A stretch of 64,000 nucleotides of DNA. It comes from Evernia prunastri. Taxonomy: Eukaryota; Ascomycota; Lecanoromycetes; Lecanorales; Parmeliaceae. The notes under the pieces are model-generated. The model did no database searches. It was not told where the DNA came from and worked only from the letters and a program-made list of their open reading frames with translations. The translations under genes and the position numbers were made by a program. The DNA lies in NCBI GenBank assembly GCA_003184365.1, contig NKYR01000026.1, forward strand, positions 1-64,000, read 5' to 3'. Of this stretch, positions 12,501 to 24,201 are shown one piece after another (position 1 is the stretch's first letter; each line of letters begins with the position of its first letter).

Positions 12501-13348
12501 ACAATCTGGTAGATACAGATAGTGGAGGAGTGGGGAAAGGCGGTGTGTTCATCGCTATGCTAACGAATTAGCTCGGAGTCAACGCGAGGCTTTGGACCAC
12601 TGGATTGACCAAACAAGACGGTCCTAAGCAGGACTTGGATGCGGAAATCAAAGTGGGAGCAGTACCGTATCCTGAAATCCGCTCATTGCACTTTTAGCGC
12701 TCTTCCTTTTTCGATCTCATGATTTGGATACCATCCTTATACAACAGAGGAGATAGCAGCCCTCCGTCAGTGCTTTGGATTTTCTCGTTGTTCCAACTCT
12801 TTGTCGTTTTTTTCTTTCGTTAGGGTCTTTCTGCGTTTCGAGGATCGACTTTGGGATATATCTGGTGACCGGGGTCTTGGCGGCAGGAAAAGCATCTTCA
12901 AGCCTTCGTATATACTGAGATGGGCCAACGAGGATAGAGCTTAGGATGGTCCGCTTGGTTCATCAGCGTGGCTGTTGCAATGCTAATGCTACAGTCTACA
13001 GTATCTCACGATCAGGTGGCCGGGGGACGGAAAAGTGAGGTCCGGCCGAAATTCCGGCTTTTTGGAGTGAATACCTTACTTTACGACCAAATTCACCAGT
13101 CGGACAGGACGGGATCCGCACTAGCCAAGAGCAGAGCACACTATTTAAGTTCCCTCACTGCTCGAAACCTCTTCTTATTCTTTACACATCTTCATCCTCC
13201 TTTGACGATCAGCAAAACAGGACCTGCACCCCGTCAGGACTCTTGTTTACCAGTCCAGTCAAACAGGACATCAGTGTACTTACCAAGCTCCTAAAGTACA
13301 AGCAGATCAATACCTACTCTGCTGCCACGCTTTAATCCATCAGTCAAG
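6543..13348. other. 6.8-kb gene-poor region
   Basis: No reading frame in this stretch shows a recognisable domain, a plausible exon chain, or coding bias over more than about 130 codons. Base composition is not extreme, so there is no obvious repeat-induced (RIP-like) AT collapse. The few longer frames (for example 10108-10491 and 10531-11031 on plus) overlap a repeated segment and lack family motifs. The last ~400 bp (from about 12950) are probably the promoter and leader of the helicase gene, including a TATTTAAG-like element near 13141 and C/T-rich tracts. Confidence 0.55.
10479..10657. repeat. Direct repeat pair spaced 128 bp
   Basis: A ~50-bp block beginning TCGACAAGCTGAACAGCTTT at 10479 recurs at 10607 with only a few differences over the ~50 bp. 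A further partial copy of its second half (CTGCACACCGTTCTGGAGCC) precedes it at 10449. The reading frame through the copies (LNSFLLLH-NLEPL) is shared but broken by stops nearby, so this could be a remnant of a repetitive coding sequence or simply a local duplication. Confidence 0.7.
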
Positions 13349-13668
13349 GTATGTCACACTCACAGTCCTTTACCTCAACTCGTCACACCTTCACATAACC
13401 TCATCTACTCCACCTCTGCCATCTCTCAGATCCATCACACCCCCACTTTCTACATCCATCTCCTCACCCACACTCTCCACTACTCACCGCACTGACCTCA
13501 TCGGTAAACTCATCGCGGTCAAAGATCGACGCGTTGAGTCAGTGAATCACCGAGGCACCTTAGCCAAGTCTCCACCCCAGCTCAAATGCATTCTTTTCTC
13601 AAATAGCTTACTTGTTCACGCAAACATTCCGAAAGACTAACTAACGACTACTGTATGCGAAATTCCAG
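13349..13668 (+). other. Probable 5'-UTR intron of the DEAD-box helicase gene
   Basis: A good donor (AAG|GTATGT at 13349) and a good acceptor (AATTCCAG at 13661-13668), preceded by CTAACTAACGAC, flank a C/T-rich stretch just upstream of the helicase ATG at 13686. Long leader introns are common in highly expressed fungal translation genes. This is inference; no transcript evidence is available. Confidence 0.45.
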
Positions 13669-13685
13669 ACTTACACCTCATCACA

Positions 13686-15769
13686 ATGTCTGCCAACGGT
13701 GACGACCACGCTCTGTCCGATGTGACCAACAAGGTTGCCAACGTCCAAGTTAACGAGGCGGTACGCGAGCGTGTGAAAGAAGCGAAATGGGCCACCCCTC
13801 AGGGTTACAACTATACCAAGTACAATGCGGGACCTAGTGACAAGACCACTCCAGCTTCCGAGTCAGATCAGCCACAAGATGAGGCTTCTGGTTGGGCTGC
13901 TAATGCCGCCAAGTATGAATGGGACCAGGATTATGGCGACATTGGCCCAGACCACGAAGAACTGGAGAAGATGCTCTTTGGAGATCCGGATAAGGTGGAG
14001 CAAGGACAGAAGCTCTCCAAGTAAGTCGCACCCTTCACCTGTCCACGCTGGTAGACATAATGACCGAACTAGGCTCACTGAAATCGCTGTCACCTTCGAG
14101 AGCGAGACAAAGATCAAGCCAGTTGCCAAGGTACCTTATGTATTTGCATCGTTCGCAAGCCATGCTGACTTGCTCTTCACCTAGTTTGAAGACGCTGGCC
14201 TTCATCCCGCGATGCTTGCCAATGTAAAGCTCTGCGGATACAAAATCCCGACTCCCATCCAAGCTTACTGCCTTCCCTCCGTCTTGAAAGGCATCGATAT
14301 CATTGGCATTGCTCAGACTGGTATGTGCCATGCGCTATCTGAAGCACTCGTTACTGACAATGTCGCAGGATCCGGCAAGACAGCAGCATTCCTGATTCCT
14401 ACCCTGTCCAAGCTTATGGGTAAGGCCAAGAAGTTGGCTGCTCCACGTCCAAATCTTACCAAGCCATGGACTCGTGAAGATGGCGTTCGTGCTGAGCCTC
14501 TGGTCCTTGTTGTTGCCCCTACTCGTGAGCTTGCAAGCCAGATCTTTGATGAAGCCCGTCGCCTTTGCTATCGATCTATGCTTCGTCCTTGCGTTATCTA
14601 TGGTGGTGCTCCAACTGGAGAGCAGATGGATGAATTGAGAAAGGGTTGCGATGTGTTGATCGCTACTCCTGGGCGTCTCTTAGACTTCATGAGCCGAGGT
14701 CACCTCCTTTCCCTCAGCCGCGTCAAGTACGTCCACCAATTCAAAGCAATATCTACGAGATGTGACACTGACTATATTAGATACACCGTCATCGATGAGG
14801 CTGACGAAATGGTGTCTCCCGACTGGGTCGATGAGATGCGGAGTGTGATGGGAGGCGCGGATACCAACGCGGATGATGATCACGTTTACATGATGTTCTC
14901 TGCCACGTTCCCTAAGGAAGCTCGCGCCGTTGCCAAAGAGTATATGTCCAAGGATCACATCCGCATTCGTGTCGGTCGCACCGGCTCTTCGCACCTCAAC
15001 ATTATCCAAAAAGTAAGGGCATCCTCTCCGGCTCTGTGACCATGTACTTATAATTTCTAGGTCGTTTTCGTCGATGAGCCTAAGAAGCGCGATGCCCTCT
15101 TCGATCTCTTACTCTCAATGCCACCTGCTCGTACCATTGTCTTTGTCAACAACAAGAAGGCAGCCGATTTCCTTGATGACTTCCTCTACAACCGCGGGCT
15201 TCCAAGCACATCCATACACTCTGATCGTACCCAGCGTGAGCGTGAGGACGCAATGTAAGCCATCTTAAGACATGCTGATGTAGCATTCACTTACAATGCA
15301 TAGTCGCGCTTTCAAAACCGGGAAAGCTCCTATACTTGTGGCCACTGGTGTATCCGCTCGCGGACTCGACATCAAGAATGTGATGCATGTCATCAATTAT
15401 GACCTACCCAACGCTGACTATGGCGGCATTCACGAGTATGTCCACCGCATCGGGAGAACTGCTCGTATCGGTAATGAGGGCAAAGCGACATCGTTCTACA
15501 ATGAAAAGAACGAGGATATTGCAGAGGGTTTGACCAAGCTGCTCATTGAAACCCACCAGGAAGTGCCTGACTTCCTTGAGAGCTACAAGCCTGAGAACGA
15601 GGAAGAGCTAAAGTTTGATGATGATACTGATGATGAGGGCGAGGACGCGGCTGGTGGTGACGCTTGGGGTGGGGCAGCGCAGACAAATGGCGCTACTAAT
15701 GGCGATGCCTCTGGTGATACTTGGGGTAGTGGGGCTCCTGCCTCTGGTACCAATGACGGCTGGAACTAG
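13686..15769 (+). CDS. DEAD-box ATP-dependent RNA helicase (Ded1/DDX3/Vasa-like)
   Basis: Superfamily 2 RNA helicase that unwinds or remodels RNA using ATP. Seven exons keep frame: 13686-14020, 14073-14130, 14185-14320, 14369-14726, 14781-15012, 15061-15254 and 15304-15769, giving 592 aa. Core motifs appear in order: Q motif (PTPIQAYCLPSVLKG), I (AQTGSGKT, split by intron 3), Ia (PTRELASQ), Ib (TPGRLLDF), II (IDEADEM), III (SAT), IV (TIVFVNNKKAADF), V (ATGVSARGLDIKN) and VI (HRIGRTARIG). The N-terminal ~120 residues are hydrophilic with WATPQGYNYTKYNA. The tail is acidic, then Gly/Ala/Trp-rich (DAWGGAAQTNG), like tails of Ded1/Vasa relatives. The motif set is complete, so it should be active. 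It is close to Ded1 in type, but I would not assert it is the essential Ded1 orthologue. Confidence 0.92.
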
Positions 15770-16215
15770 GTAGATTCAAGGTTCAGGGGAGCAAAGCTGC
15801 TAGAACTTTGAACAGCCGAGCATACGTGTGAGTGATCTTCAATGATGAGGTAGACTTTAGCTTGCAGACAGATCTTTTTCCTTCTCCTTTTCAAAATAGC
15901 CGGTTTGCAGTCAGATGTGATACCTAATGCAACAATGTACTCTGCGTGCACCGTGATGTAGATGATTCATAAACATAAGTATGACAAATTGTGTTGACAT
16001 CGGCCGGCTTTGCGTTCCGATTCCGTCTTTTGGATGTACATCAACATTGCTAAACCATAAGGTATCCTCCAAAATTCCCACAATTTTCAAAGTTTTCCTC
16101 TCAAGTCATCCCTGTCAATCAGTGTGGCAGTCTGAGGTGCGCGATCATTCAGTATTGCTTCACTTTTACAACACAGAGCTTAGCGTGTACCTAGTCGTGA
16201 CCATTTTCACTCAGC
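15770..16215. other. Intergenic, helicase 3' end to next promoter
   Basis: About 450 bp between two same-strand genes. It should hold the helicase 3' UTR and the next promoter. I see no reading frame or repeat worth calling. Confidence 0.5.
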
Positions 16216-18823
16216 ATGGAGCCAAATAAAACCCACAACCCGCAGCCCACACAACCACGAACACCAAGCAAACTGTCAATCATGGAGAATTCTAGACCAA
16301 CCCATGAAACGATAGAGGTTAGCAAAGACGCAGGTGTGAGCGTTGAAGACAATGGCAATAGATTGAACACTCCGCCGTAAGTCGAAGTCGAAGTCAATTT
16401 ACCCTAGCGCTTAGATTCTTTCCTAACACTTTTCACAGCGCGAGCAGTGCTGAATTTATCAGCCCAGGAAGCTCGAGTAAGCGAGGACGACTGAGGGCGG
16501 CCAGTCTTGTTGGTAGCCGTGAGTTTCCTGGTCCAAACAGTGCTTCCTGCAGAAGTGTTGAGTTCAATGCCTCGGCCAGGCATCACGAATTCCACAAACT
16601 TTTGCTAACTTGGAGGCGTATACAGCATCGGGTGGTCGAGGCTTTGGTAGCCCATCCGTAGGATTTGGAGCAGGTCTCCAGAAAGTCCCATCACCGATTG
16701 CCACCACCATCACGCAAAGCCAGGCTTCGCCATTGCAATCGACCAAGGCGGACGACATACGAGAGCCTCTACCTGTAACACAGCTTCCTGGCATTGTTGA
16801 GACTTTGGAGGATCTCCCACCCAGTCAATCCGATCAAGCTCCAGTAACTCTTCCCGGACGTCTAGAGCCGGTAGCAGAGAATGTACTGGTGGTGCCTCCC
16901 TCAGAAGCAGGGTTGTTCAATGGAGACAACCAAGAGGGTTGCCCAATTAGGAAAGATACAGCGCCACATCTCAACATATACGCGCGCCGCGCTGACCAGA
17001 TTGGACCTAGCCATCGCATCCCTGGAATAGGACACTTGGGAGATTTACTAACTCCCCCAGGCTGGGAATTAGGCGATGAGCCCATCAATGAAGTCGAGGC
17101 ACAGCAACTCTTCGCAGCCTCTCGTTCCCAAGCCAAAGTGATGCTTGACCAGAGCATGACCGAGATCAACCGTTCGTCAAGCGCTGATCAAGAGAAGCGT
17201 AGCACAGAGATCAATGCGCAATACCACATACAGCGCGCTCTTGACGAATATTTGTTCGTCGAGCGTGTGAAGCTCTACAAGTTCTGGGAAGAGCGCAAGC
17301 AGAAGCACCTAGGTTTTCTTCCGCGGCCACAACAGATTTGTCAATTTGAGCCTAAGCCGGCAAACCGCCCTCAGCCAGTGCAGCCGCCTGCGGAGACTTC
17401 AATGATGGCATATCAGCGACATCAACAATCAATGGTTCCAGCTTCGCCGCATCGGTATGCGCCTAGTCCACCTTTGTCTGGTGGAACTTTGAATGCTCGG
17501 ATCAATTTTATGCAGCAAAGTATGATTGACATTCCCCTTGTTTGCATATTGCCATGAGCTGACGAGATCCTCCACGATCAGGCCTTCATATACCACCAGC
17601 CTCTCCAATGAGCCCAACCTTTCTAGATCCAGGCCTCGTGCCACAGACGCTAGAAGCCGTGTACAGCTGTTATGCTCGCAATCAAGTCATTATCATGAAC
17701 ATGAATAATGAGAACGAGAGATTTTTCACGCAGTGGTCTGCAAAATTTCATGTTCCCAGACCCCAGGGTCCTGTAGCACCAGGGGTCGTCCCATTCATCA
17801 CCGGCCAGCGGGCTGCGCCATTTGGCAGTCTCCACTATGGATATGTGCCACAAGAACCACGTCCTTGGACGCCATCCCAGACAAGACCCGAGAGCATGCC
17901 CGAGTTTGCTGCGCAGATCCAGCAAGCGAGACAATTTCCCTTTAGCTCGAACCCATCGAACCTCAGACAAGAGTACGGCAGAGCAAATCGAAATGGTCCT
18001 TTTCGCTATCCAGGTGGTGAAACAGACTCTCCAGAGCGCAAAACCCAGGTAACCAACACACCTGAGCAAAAGAAGGTAAGGCATCGATAGTGAATGCAGG
18101 ATCAAGGTAAGCTGACATTGTCTATAGCGTAGTCGTGCACAGAGGGCCGACAAGAAAAAGGCTTGGTACGCTGATGATATCGCCGAAGCCAACCTTCCAA
18201 CTTCGGTCATTAGTGAGGTTGCAATGAAGGCGGGCATGGATTTCATGACGAACGAAGACCGGAAACAGAGCCCTCCCAAGACCAAAGGTCGCCGCGGAAT
18301 GCCCGTCATCGATCCAAAGAAAGGTTTCGTAGTGTCTGCAGACGCAGCCAAAGCCCTCATCGCCAAGGGTGCGATCGACGCAAGACCAAGACAGGGGTCA
18401 GTAGCACCCAAAATGCCTAAGAACGAATCAGTAGCCGTTGTTGCTCCACCGACCGGCGTCGTGGCAGGCTCCCAGACCGGTTTTCACCACGAAGCTGGGA
18501 CCCAAATCACGCCTGTTCCAATGGTATGTCGACCACCTCTCTGAGCTATGAGTACTAACAATCTTCTCCAGCTTCAGCGTGACGAGGACACGATCAGTGC
18601 ACCAAACAGCGCAGTCAGCGGACCCAGCAGCGACACACCAGATGATCCGAAAGACACCAACTACGGTCAGAGAGCACAGCGCAAACCAGCTGCATCCCGT
18701 AATGCTGCTGCGCTCCGCAAGGCTGCTTCCACCGCGGGGAAAAAGCGCAAGTCTACCGAAGCGGCAACACCAGCCCAGAAGCGCAGCCGGCCCACTGTCG
18801 ACGGGACCGCAGATGATGAATAA
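16216..18823 (+). CDS. Unrecognised 758-aa low-complexity, probably nuclear protein
   Basis: Six exons keep frame: 16216-16376, 16439-16518, 16626-17519, 17582-18075, 18128-18523 and 18572-18823, giving 758 aa. I do not recognise the family. The N-terminal third is Ser/Pro-rich. The middle has a charged helical stretch (EVEAQQLFAASRSQAKVMLD, then QYHIQRALDEYLFVERVKLY) that could be a coiled coil. Then comes a Pro/Gln-rich region. The C-terminus is basic, with likely nuclear localisation signals (KKRKSTEAATPAQKRSRP) near the end. The exon 2-3 junction was set at the CAG at 16625 because only that acceptor restores frame after a GTGAGT donor at 16519. Functions such as chromatin or transcription are possible but not shown. 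It is on the same strand as the helicase upstream. Confidence 0.72.
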
Positions 18824-19348
18824 TAAGCAACAAATTGCAGCCGTGTGTAGTACTCATGCTATGCATGCTCAATTCTCGAGCTCAGAGTCTTTCAACATTC
18901 GCACGCTGCTTGTCTAGCATATTCGAATTCTTGTCTCCATCACGCCCGTGGAATGTCATTGTGCTCAATGTACCGATTCAACCTGTTCCAAGAGCCTCCG
19001 ACGTGTCCAATATCTTTTCTTGTTCGATTCTCCCCTCAGATGATCCGTGGCTATTCCTCCGGACTCTCTGGCTTCAAAACTTATACACTTGTAATTTTGT
19101 ACGACCCGCGATCATTAAATCGTCATGCACATCTTCGCTTCTTTACAACGACAATGTATTGCAGGCCACAAAACTCGCGCAGCTGGTCGTGCTTTCTTTT
19201 TCTTTCTATTACTCACAACTGTGTACGCTAGTCTAGCGCTTTACTCGGATTCTTTTTATGAACTAGGCTTGAACCTTGCGCAAGGGCGTCAATGAAATCG
19301 TTTACTAGATACGAGATCTTTTGCTTTTAAAAAAAGAGGGCAGGGCGC

Positions 19349-19370
19349 CGTCCGGCAAAACTGCCGGACG
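19349..19370. repeat. Perfect 9-bp inverted repeat (hairpin)
   Basis: CGTCCGGCA (19349-19357) and TGCCGGACG (19362-19370) pair perfectly around a 4-base loop, preceded by an A-run and a G-rich stretch. It is GC-rich against a mixed background. It lies about 530 bp beyond the stop codon of the 758-aa gene, so a direct terminator role is unlikely. Confidence 0.7.
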
Positions 19371-20500
19371 AGCTTCGACAACGTGATGACGATGAAGTAT
19401 TGAGCTCTGCTTGGCCTTATTATTCTTTGCGTCTAGCGACGAGCATCTATTGACTAGAGGTCTACAGCTACATATGGCTAACGAACGGGCCCACCGCTCA
19501 TATTACCTTTACACTGACTAACTACTGCAGTATCGGAGACCCAGAACCACAAGCCATCCAACCTAGACCATGACTTAGGGCCACAGAGCTAGAGCTCTCC
19601 GCACAGGTCTTCCATCCTGTACAGTGACTGTGGCCACAGGCTCAGAGGCTTTGTCTCAGCTGATCATTTTCTAGAACCATTAGCTCTTCTCGCCGTTGGA
19701 GGCTCCAGCACGGGCGCAACTCGGCAGTCTGTCCAAGACATCGATGCGCGGCTATCAACCCAGCTGGAACGGGAATCGAGTCACCATCAATCGTCGCCCG
19801 TCGGCGGAGGTGTACGAGCGTGGAAATGTCTCTCGTTGATGGCTCCTTAAAATAGGCTCTCAAATCGGGTCAGTGCTTGGCCACTCGCTCTCTGCTTTCA
19901 TCTACAGATCTCTTACACAGGCTCCGCTCCCTCGCTCTGCCCATTCAAGCCAACTAGTTCGAGAACGAGGGCTTTCGTACCATCAAGAGCATACCCGTTG
20001 TTGGTTCACTCGCCACCGGCAGTCGTCTTGCCCAGTAACCCTTTGTGGACGCTTAGGGCAAACACTACACGCTGGACAGTGTCTGGTCAGTCTTATGGCA
20101 GCGACCTTGGCAATTACGATCATACTTCGGATCATAACCCAGGATACGCTCTACAATGTGGACTTCACGGAATGTAACTTGATCCTCTGAGGTCTGGCCC
20201 ACTCGCTTCCTTCCCTTATTTTATTCTCGATGCTCTATGGCTTCAGCGGTGGTGTATAAGCGAACATGACCTAGGGTTCAGTGGTGATAGGCTAATAGCG
20301 CTTGTCGCAATCGGGATCTTTGCATCATTGAAAGACGTAGGAATCGTTATTACTGATGCGACTGATGCTTAGCTGATCGTGCCGTATGAGATTATCCATT
20401 GGTATGTACGGATTAGGAAGGTATAACTAAGTGGATCATCTCATTGCCGGATCCGGATCTGTATATTGGCGTGCTCGCTCGCAATGGTACTGCTCTCCTT

Positions 20501-20545
20501 GAGCAAAAAATCTTTGAGTAAAAAATCTTTGAGCAAGCAATCCTT
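20501..20545. repeat. 15-bp tandem repeat, three units
   Basis: GAGCAAAAAATCTTT is followed by GAGTAAAAAATCTTT and a more diverged GAGCAAGCAATCCTT. It lies about 370 bp upstream of the first paralogue of the repeated-module family. Confidence 0.75.
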
Positions 20546-20913
20546 AAGCAACAGCGATGTGACAGGTAATTAAGTGAACTGAAAGTACATATCCACTAGC
20601 GCTCGGGTAACAGCCGTACTCTCCATTGTTTGCCAAGTTGCCCCTGCCTACCTCTCAACTTCTACCATTCAACCAAAACTCTGCCTCGACACTCTAATTT
20701 CATGATAGAAGACGAGCACTTGGATTTAATGGCTTGCAGCTTTTCAATGTGTTTTTAGAGTTAACTTCCTTCGCCGTTCAGCCCTCAGAAGCTCAGCTCG
20801 TTGACAAACCTCACTTTGTGAGTTTGGACTTTGCACCAAACCTCACAATCGTGGAAGTCCCCATCAAGGCCTACACCGTCTACCTCTGCCACATTTGAGC
20901 ATCCTTGTCTGTC

Positions 20914-22599
20914 ATGGATGCCAATCCATCCGCAGCATCTGGAGTGGGACAGGATCCGGAGCCCGATACGACCAGTCTCCCAGCAGACCATGGTCCAAAG
21001 TATTTGGACCAGGCAAAGCGCATCTATGAGAGTAGCAAGCCTCCCTTTGTGACTACTCCGGGCCATCATGGTACTGAAAGATATAAGAGGTCCGTCTTCG
21101 TCACGAAAAACGGTCAACGACCTTTGATACCAATCCGAGCCGATCTTATTGCCAGACATTGGGGTCAACGCGCCAACGAAGGCATATACTGGACTCTCGA
21201 TCTCAATGGTGAGAGATTTATTGTAGCCTCGTTTCCCAACGGAGGATCCATTAGTGGTGCCAAGTGGGTGTACTGTTATTGGACAGGAGTGGGTGAAGAG
21301 TTTGAGGACAGGCCATTGGCGTTCTCGTGCATCAATGGGGATTACAGCAACAGACGAGGCTCAAAAGTGGAGTCTACAGCAGCAACTGCCTCGAGCGATA
21401 AGACAGCTAGCAGCCCTCCTCACCATCCTCCACCGCACTTTACGGCCCTTCCAGAAGACCACCCGGTGGAACACCTCAATGAGGCGAAAGCACAATACGT
21501 GAAGACTAGACCTCCCTTCGTGATCCGCACGACAAAGAAGCCCCGCAGAAGCGTTCTGCTAGCTACGCAAGACGGTCGATTTGCCGCTAGTTCAACGGAA
21601 ACAGAAGTAGTATACCGAAAATGGGATTCGGGGTACGACTACTCAACTCTAGACTTGGACGGGAAGAGGTACATTGTAATGGGCAATGCTGGCGGCAACC
21701 CAGGTGGGTATCAGTATCATCTTTGGCTCGGCTCAAGGACAGGGCGTATCAAGGAAGTGGTTGCCTATGGTGGCCTGCACGCCAATACGAGGACGACAGC
21801 GTCAGATCTGGCCGAGCGCCTGCCTGAAGTTGACGAAAATCCAAGCTTGTCGCCATCTCGCAATGATGAAGAGGGTGAAGCAGAAGTTCGACAGTATTCC
21901 TACGACAACTTCAAAAAGGGCTTTGATCCTAGCGCCGGCCCTACCTCAATGCCTAGAATGTTCAGCACACGTCAATCGATCGGTTCCTCGGGGCCGTCAC
22001 TACGAGAAGAACGTCCTCGTAGAAAACTCCAGCCCACAAAGAGAGCGAGAACCCCTACTCCGCCTGCACCCTTCGGCTTAAGAAAAAGCAGAGCATCAGA
22101 TCACGCTCCAAAGCTAGACCATCCTCGAAACCGCTACGATTCTAACGAATCTTCCGAACTCTCGTCGCCACCCAACGAGCCTCCGGCCCCTACACCCAGC
22201 ATCAACAACCATCCAGGCCCAGCTTTCGAAACCCAAACTCCAATAACCCCGTCTCTGCCAGTACTTACCACATACAAGCAAACACACACGACTCTTCGTG
22301 TAACGCGGGATTCGGACATAATCGGTTTCGTCCCACTCCGATTATTGACTTGTATGACCATGTCCGCGCTGTTTAGCAGCGTCATTGCAGCCAGTGGACA
22401 CAGAGAAGATGAAGAGCCGATCAAATGTCTCATGGCTATGTTTGATTGGAAGGACGATAACGATATCTACAAGACGATCTATATCGACAAGGGGACGGAA
22501 GGAAGCTACGAGATATTCTTGGAGATCATCGACGAGGCCTCGTGCTGGAAGGATGAAGGGGGGAAGTGCGGGATTGCTGTTGAGATTGTAAGGGCTTAG
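20914..22599 (+). CDS. Repeated-module family protein, paralogue 1 (unrecognised family)
   Basis: A single exon of 561 aa; the start at 20914 (MDANPSAAS) is the first ATG in frame. I do not recognise the family. It contains two copies of a ~110-residue module, about residues 23-135 and 175-290. Each runs: LPxDHxxxxLxxAKxxY, PPFV, a run with a conserved RSV, then WTLDLNGERFIV or STLDLDGKRYIV, and a Tyr/Trp-rich end (VYCYWTGVGEEFED or YHLWLGSRTG). A Ser/Pro/Arg-rich linker with basic clusters (RRKLQPTKRAR) follows. The C-terminal ~110 residues form a second conserved domain (PLRLLTCMTMSALFSSVIAA, DWKDDNDIYKTIYI, IDEASCWKDEGGKCGIAVEI). The convergent gene at 24202-26115 is its paralogue. The basic linker suggests a nuclear location, which is inference. 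Confidence 0.8.
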   Translation: MDANPSAASGVGQDPEPDTTSLPADHGPKYLDQAKRIYESSKPPFVTTPGHHGTERYKRSVFVTKNGQRPLIPIRADLIARHWGQRANEGIYWTLDLNGERFIVASFPNGGSISGAKWVYCYWTGVGEEFEDRPLAFSCINGDYSNRRGSKVESTAATASSDKTASSPPHHPPPHFTALPEDHPVEHLNEAKAQYVKTRPPFVIRTTKKPRRSVLLATQDGRFAASSTETEVVYRKWDSGYDYSTLDLDGKRYIVMGNAGGNPGGYQYHLWLGSRTGRIKEVVAYGGLHANTRTTASDLAERLPEVDENPSLSPSRNDEEGEAEVRQYSYDNFKKGFDPSAGPTSMPRMFSTRQSIGSSGPSLREERPRRKLQPTKRARTPTPPAPFGLRKSRASDHAPKLDHPRNRYDSNESSELSSPPNEPPAPTPSINNHPGPAFETQTPITPSLPVLTTYKQTHTTLRVTRDSDIIGFVPLRLLTCMTMSALFSSVIAASGHREDEEPIKCLMAMFDWKDDNDIYKTIYIDKGTEGSYEIFLEIIDEASCWKDEGGKCGIAVEIVRA

Positions 22600-24201
22600 A
22601 GGTGGCCGAGGCCTGTCTGATAGAGAAGACGGCGAGTGATGAATGAAACCTCTGGCTCGGCAGACAGGGGCGCGACGGCCCATGATAGAACTTTTCGGCA
22701 TCAATATATCACAATTAATGCTCGTGGTAGAAAAGTTGAGTGTCTATAGAGCAGTAGCATAATATGATACATACACTATGTACTGTTGCGAGTTCAAGTC
22801 TTTTTTTATAGAAACCATGCACAGCCAGTCCCGATACACGGAAACTACACTATACAAAAGGCCCTTGACCAGAGCTGCGCCGCGACGTCCTCCTGCACAT
22901 CAAACATCACAATAGTTCCTTGGCTCTCCCCCAAGCGTTCATTAGATTGCAATCCTAGTCCTCGATATTCTTAAGAACCAGACAGTGTTTCAAGGACCTG
23001 TTTCTCACAACGTGAGTCTTTGCCGGAGTAATGCCCACCGTTGTAGCCATCCCTCGGGCATCTGGACTCGAAGAAGCATGGCCACCGAGCTTATCCTTCA
23101 CATTACTCATCTCCCGAAATAACCTCCAGCGTTCGTGTCTTTGGAAACATCTTCACCTGGATGGAACAGCGAGCCACGTGATAGTCCAGCAGGGGGCCGA
23201 TGCCTACCTCCTCGCAAATGTAAGCTCAGGCTCCTCTCGCCGTGCGGACGTTTCACAACCAAGAGCTGTCGGCCTCACTCGCGAACCAAGGGAATACGAC
23301 ATGGAGCCGCCCGAAATGGTTTTCTAGCAGGGACCAAGCCTCGATGCATTTAGGAGAAGAAGAGGAGGGAAGCCTCCATGTACTCTTTCAGTAGCCAAAG
23401 TTTCAAACCCTCGCTGCCGTGGTTGATCCTTTAACTTCGTACTTCCGAGCTTTTCTTGTGGCGTTTGAAGGGGCATTATGCAACTCAGGTCTTGATCGAT
23501 ACAGTACTTGCATTGACCGGTAGGCGTTGGCTCGCGTTTTCTGTTTGAACTACTGCAGAACGTCCTCAACGGTTGTCTTCTTGGCGATGAAGAGACGGAT
23601 GGCGAAACGAGACACGATGAGGGAGATGGCAATCGCTGTGACAAGCCGGATGATGGTCTGCATATCGTGTCAGTCCCAGAGTGATGAGCTAGGACCTCAG
23701 ACGCGGAAGGAACCAAGGGCTTAACATGATCGACGTGGGGGGACGAGGGGGGAGAGAACTAGCTGCGACTCTGTTCCTCTGCCCCATAGTCGCGCTATTG
23801 TATGATTGGGACGAAGAATATGCCCGTAAGGTTTCGGAGGTGGAGGGCTAGTAGAGATGGCTGTGTTTATGATGAGTGACAAGAACCGCGCATCGAGGTT
23901 GTGTTACCGTCCAGGGAAGAAAGCAATAGCGGCTTCTATACTGGTTTTCATTCAAGTCTTGATCAGGTTCCAAGGATCACAGTCCAGTAGCAAGCTGCAT
24001 AACAAGCTTTCTTTGTTGGCTTTAAGTTAAAGATCAATGTTCTGATTCTCTCTCACGAAGAAAAAACCTTCAAAATGTTTGTTGCAAAGGTCCAAGTTCC
24101 CACGGTAGTCAACATTGCGTACACGAACAAATACAATATAGTGTCAACGCCACATGCTCCAATTATCTTACATTCACAGCCTTTGCCAGGTACATGCATG
24201 C
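22600..24201. other. 1.6-kb spacer between convergent paralogues
   Basis: This should contain both 3' UTRs. I see no full gene. A short minus-strand frame (23663-23550) encodes 37 residues with one strongly hydrophobic helix (RLVTAIAISLIVSRFAIRLF) resembling part of a fungal rhodopsin-like membrane protein, but there are no flanking exons to support a gene. Confidence 0.45.

Larger units (their letters stand above)
18824..20913. other. 2.1-kb intergenic region, no gene seen
   Basis: No frame here has recognisable coding features. It contains a perfect small hairpin at 19349-19370 and a 15-bp tandem repeat at 20501-20545, listed separately. The final 200-300 bp likely form the promoter of the next gene. 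Confidence 0.5.

Noticed and set aside
12968..13294. 108-codon plus-strand frame upstream of the helicase
   Set aside because: No family features; it coincides with a promoter-like and leader region rich in C/T tracts.
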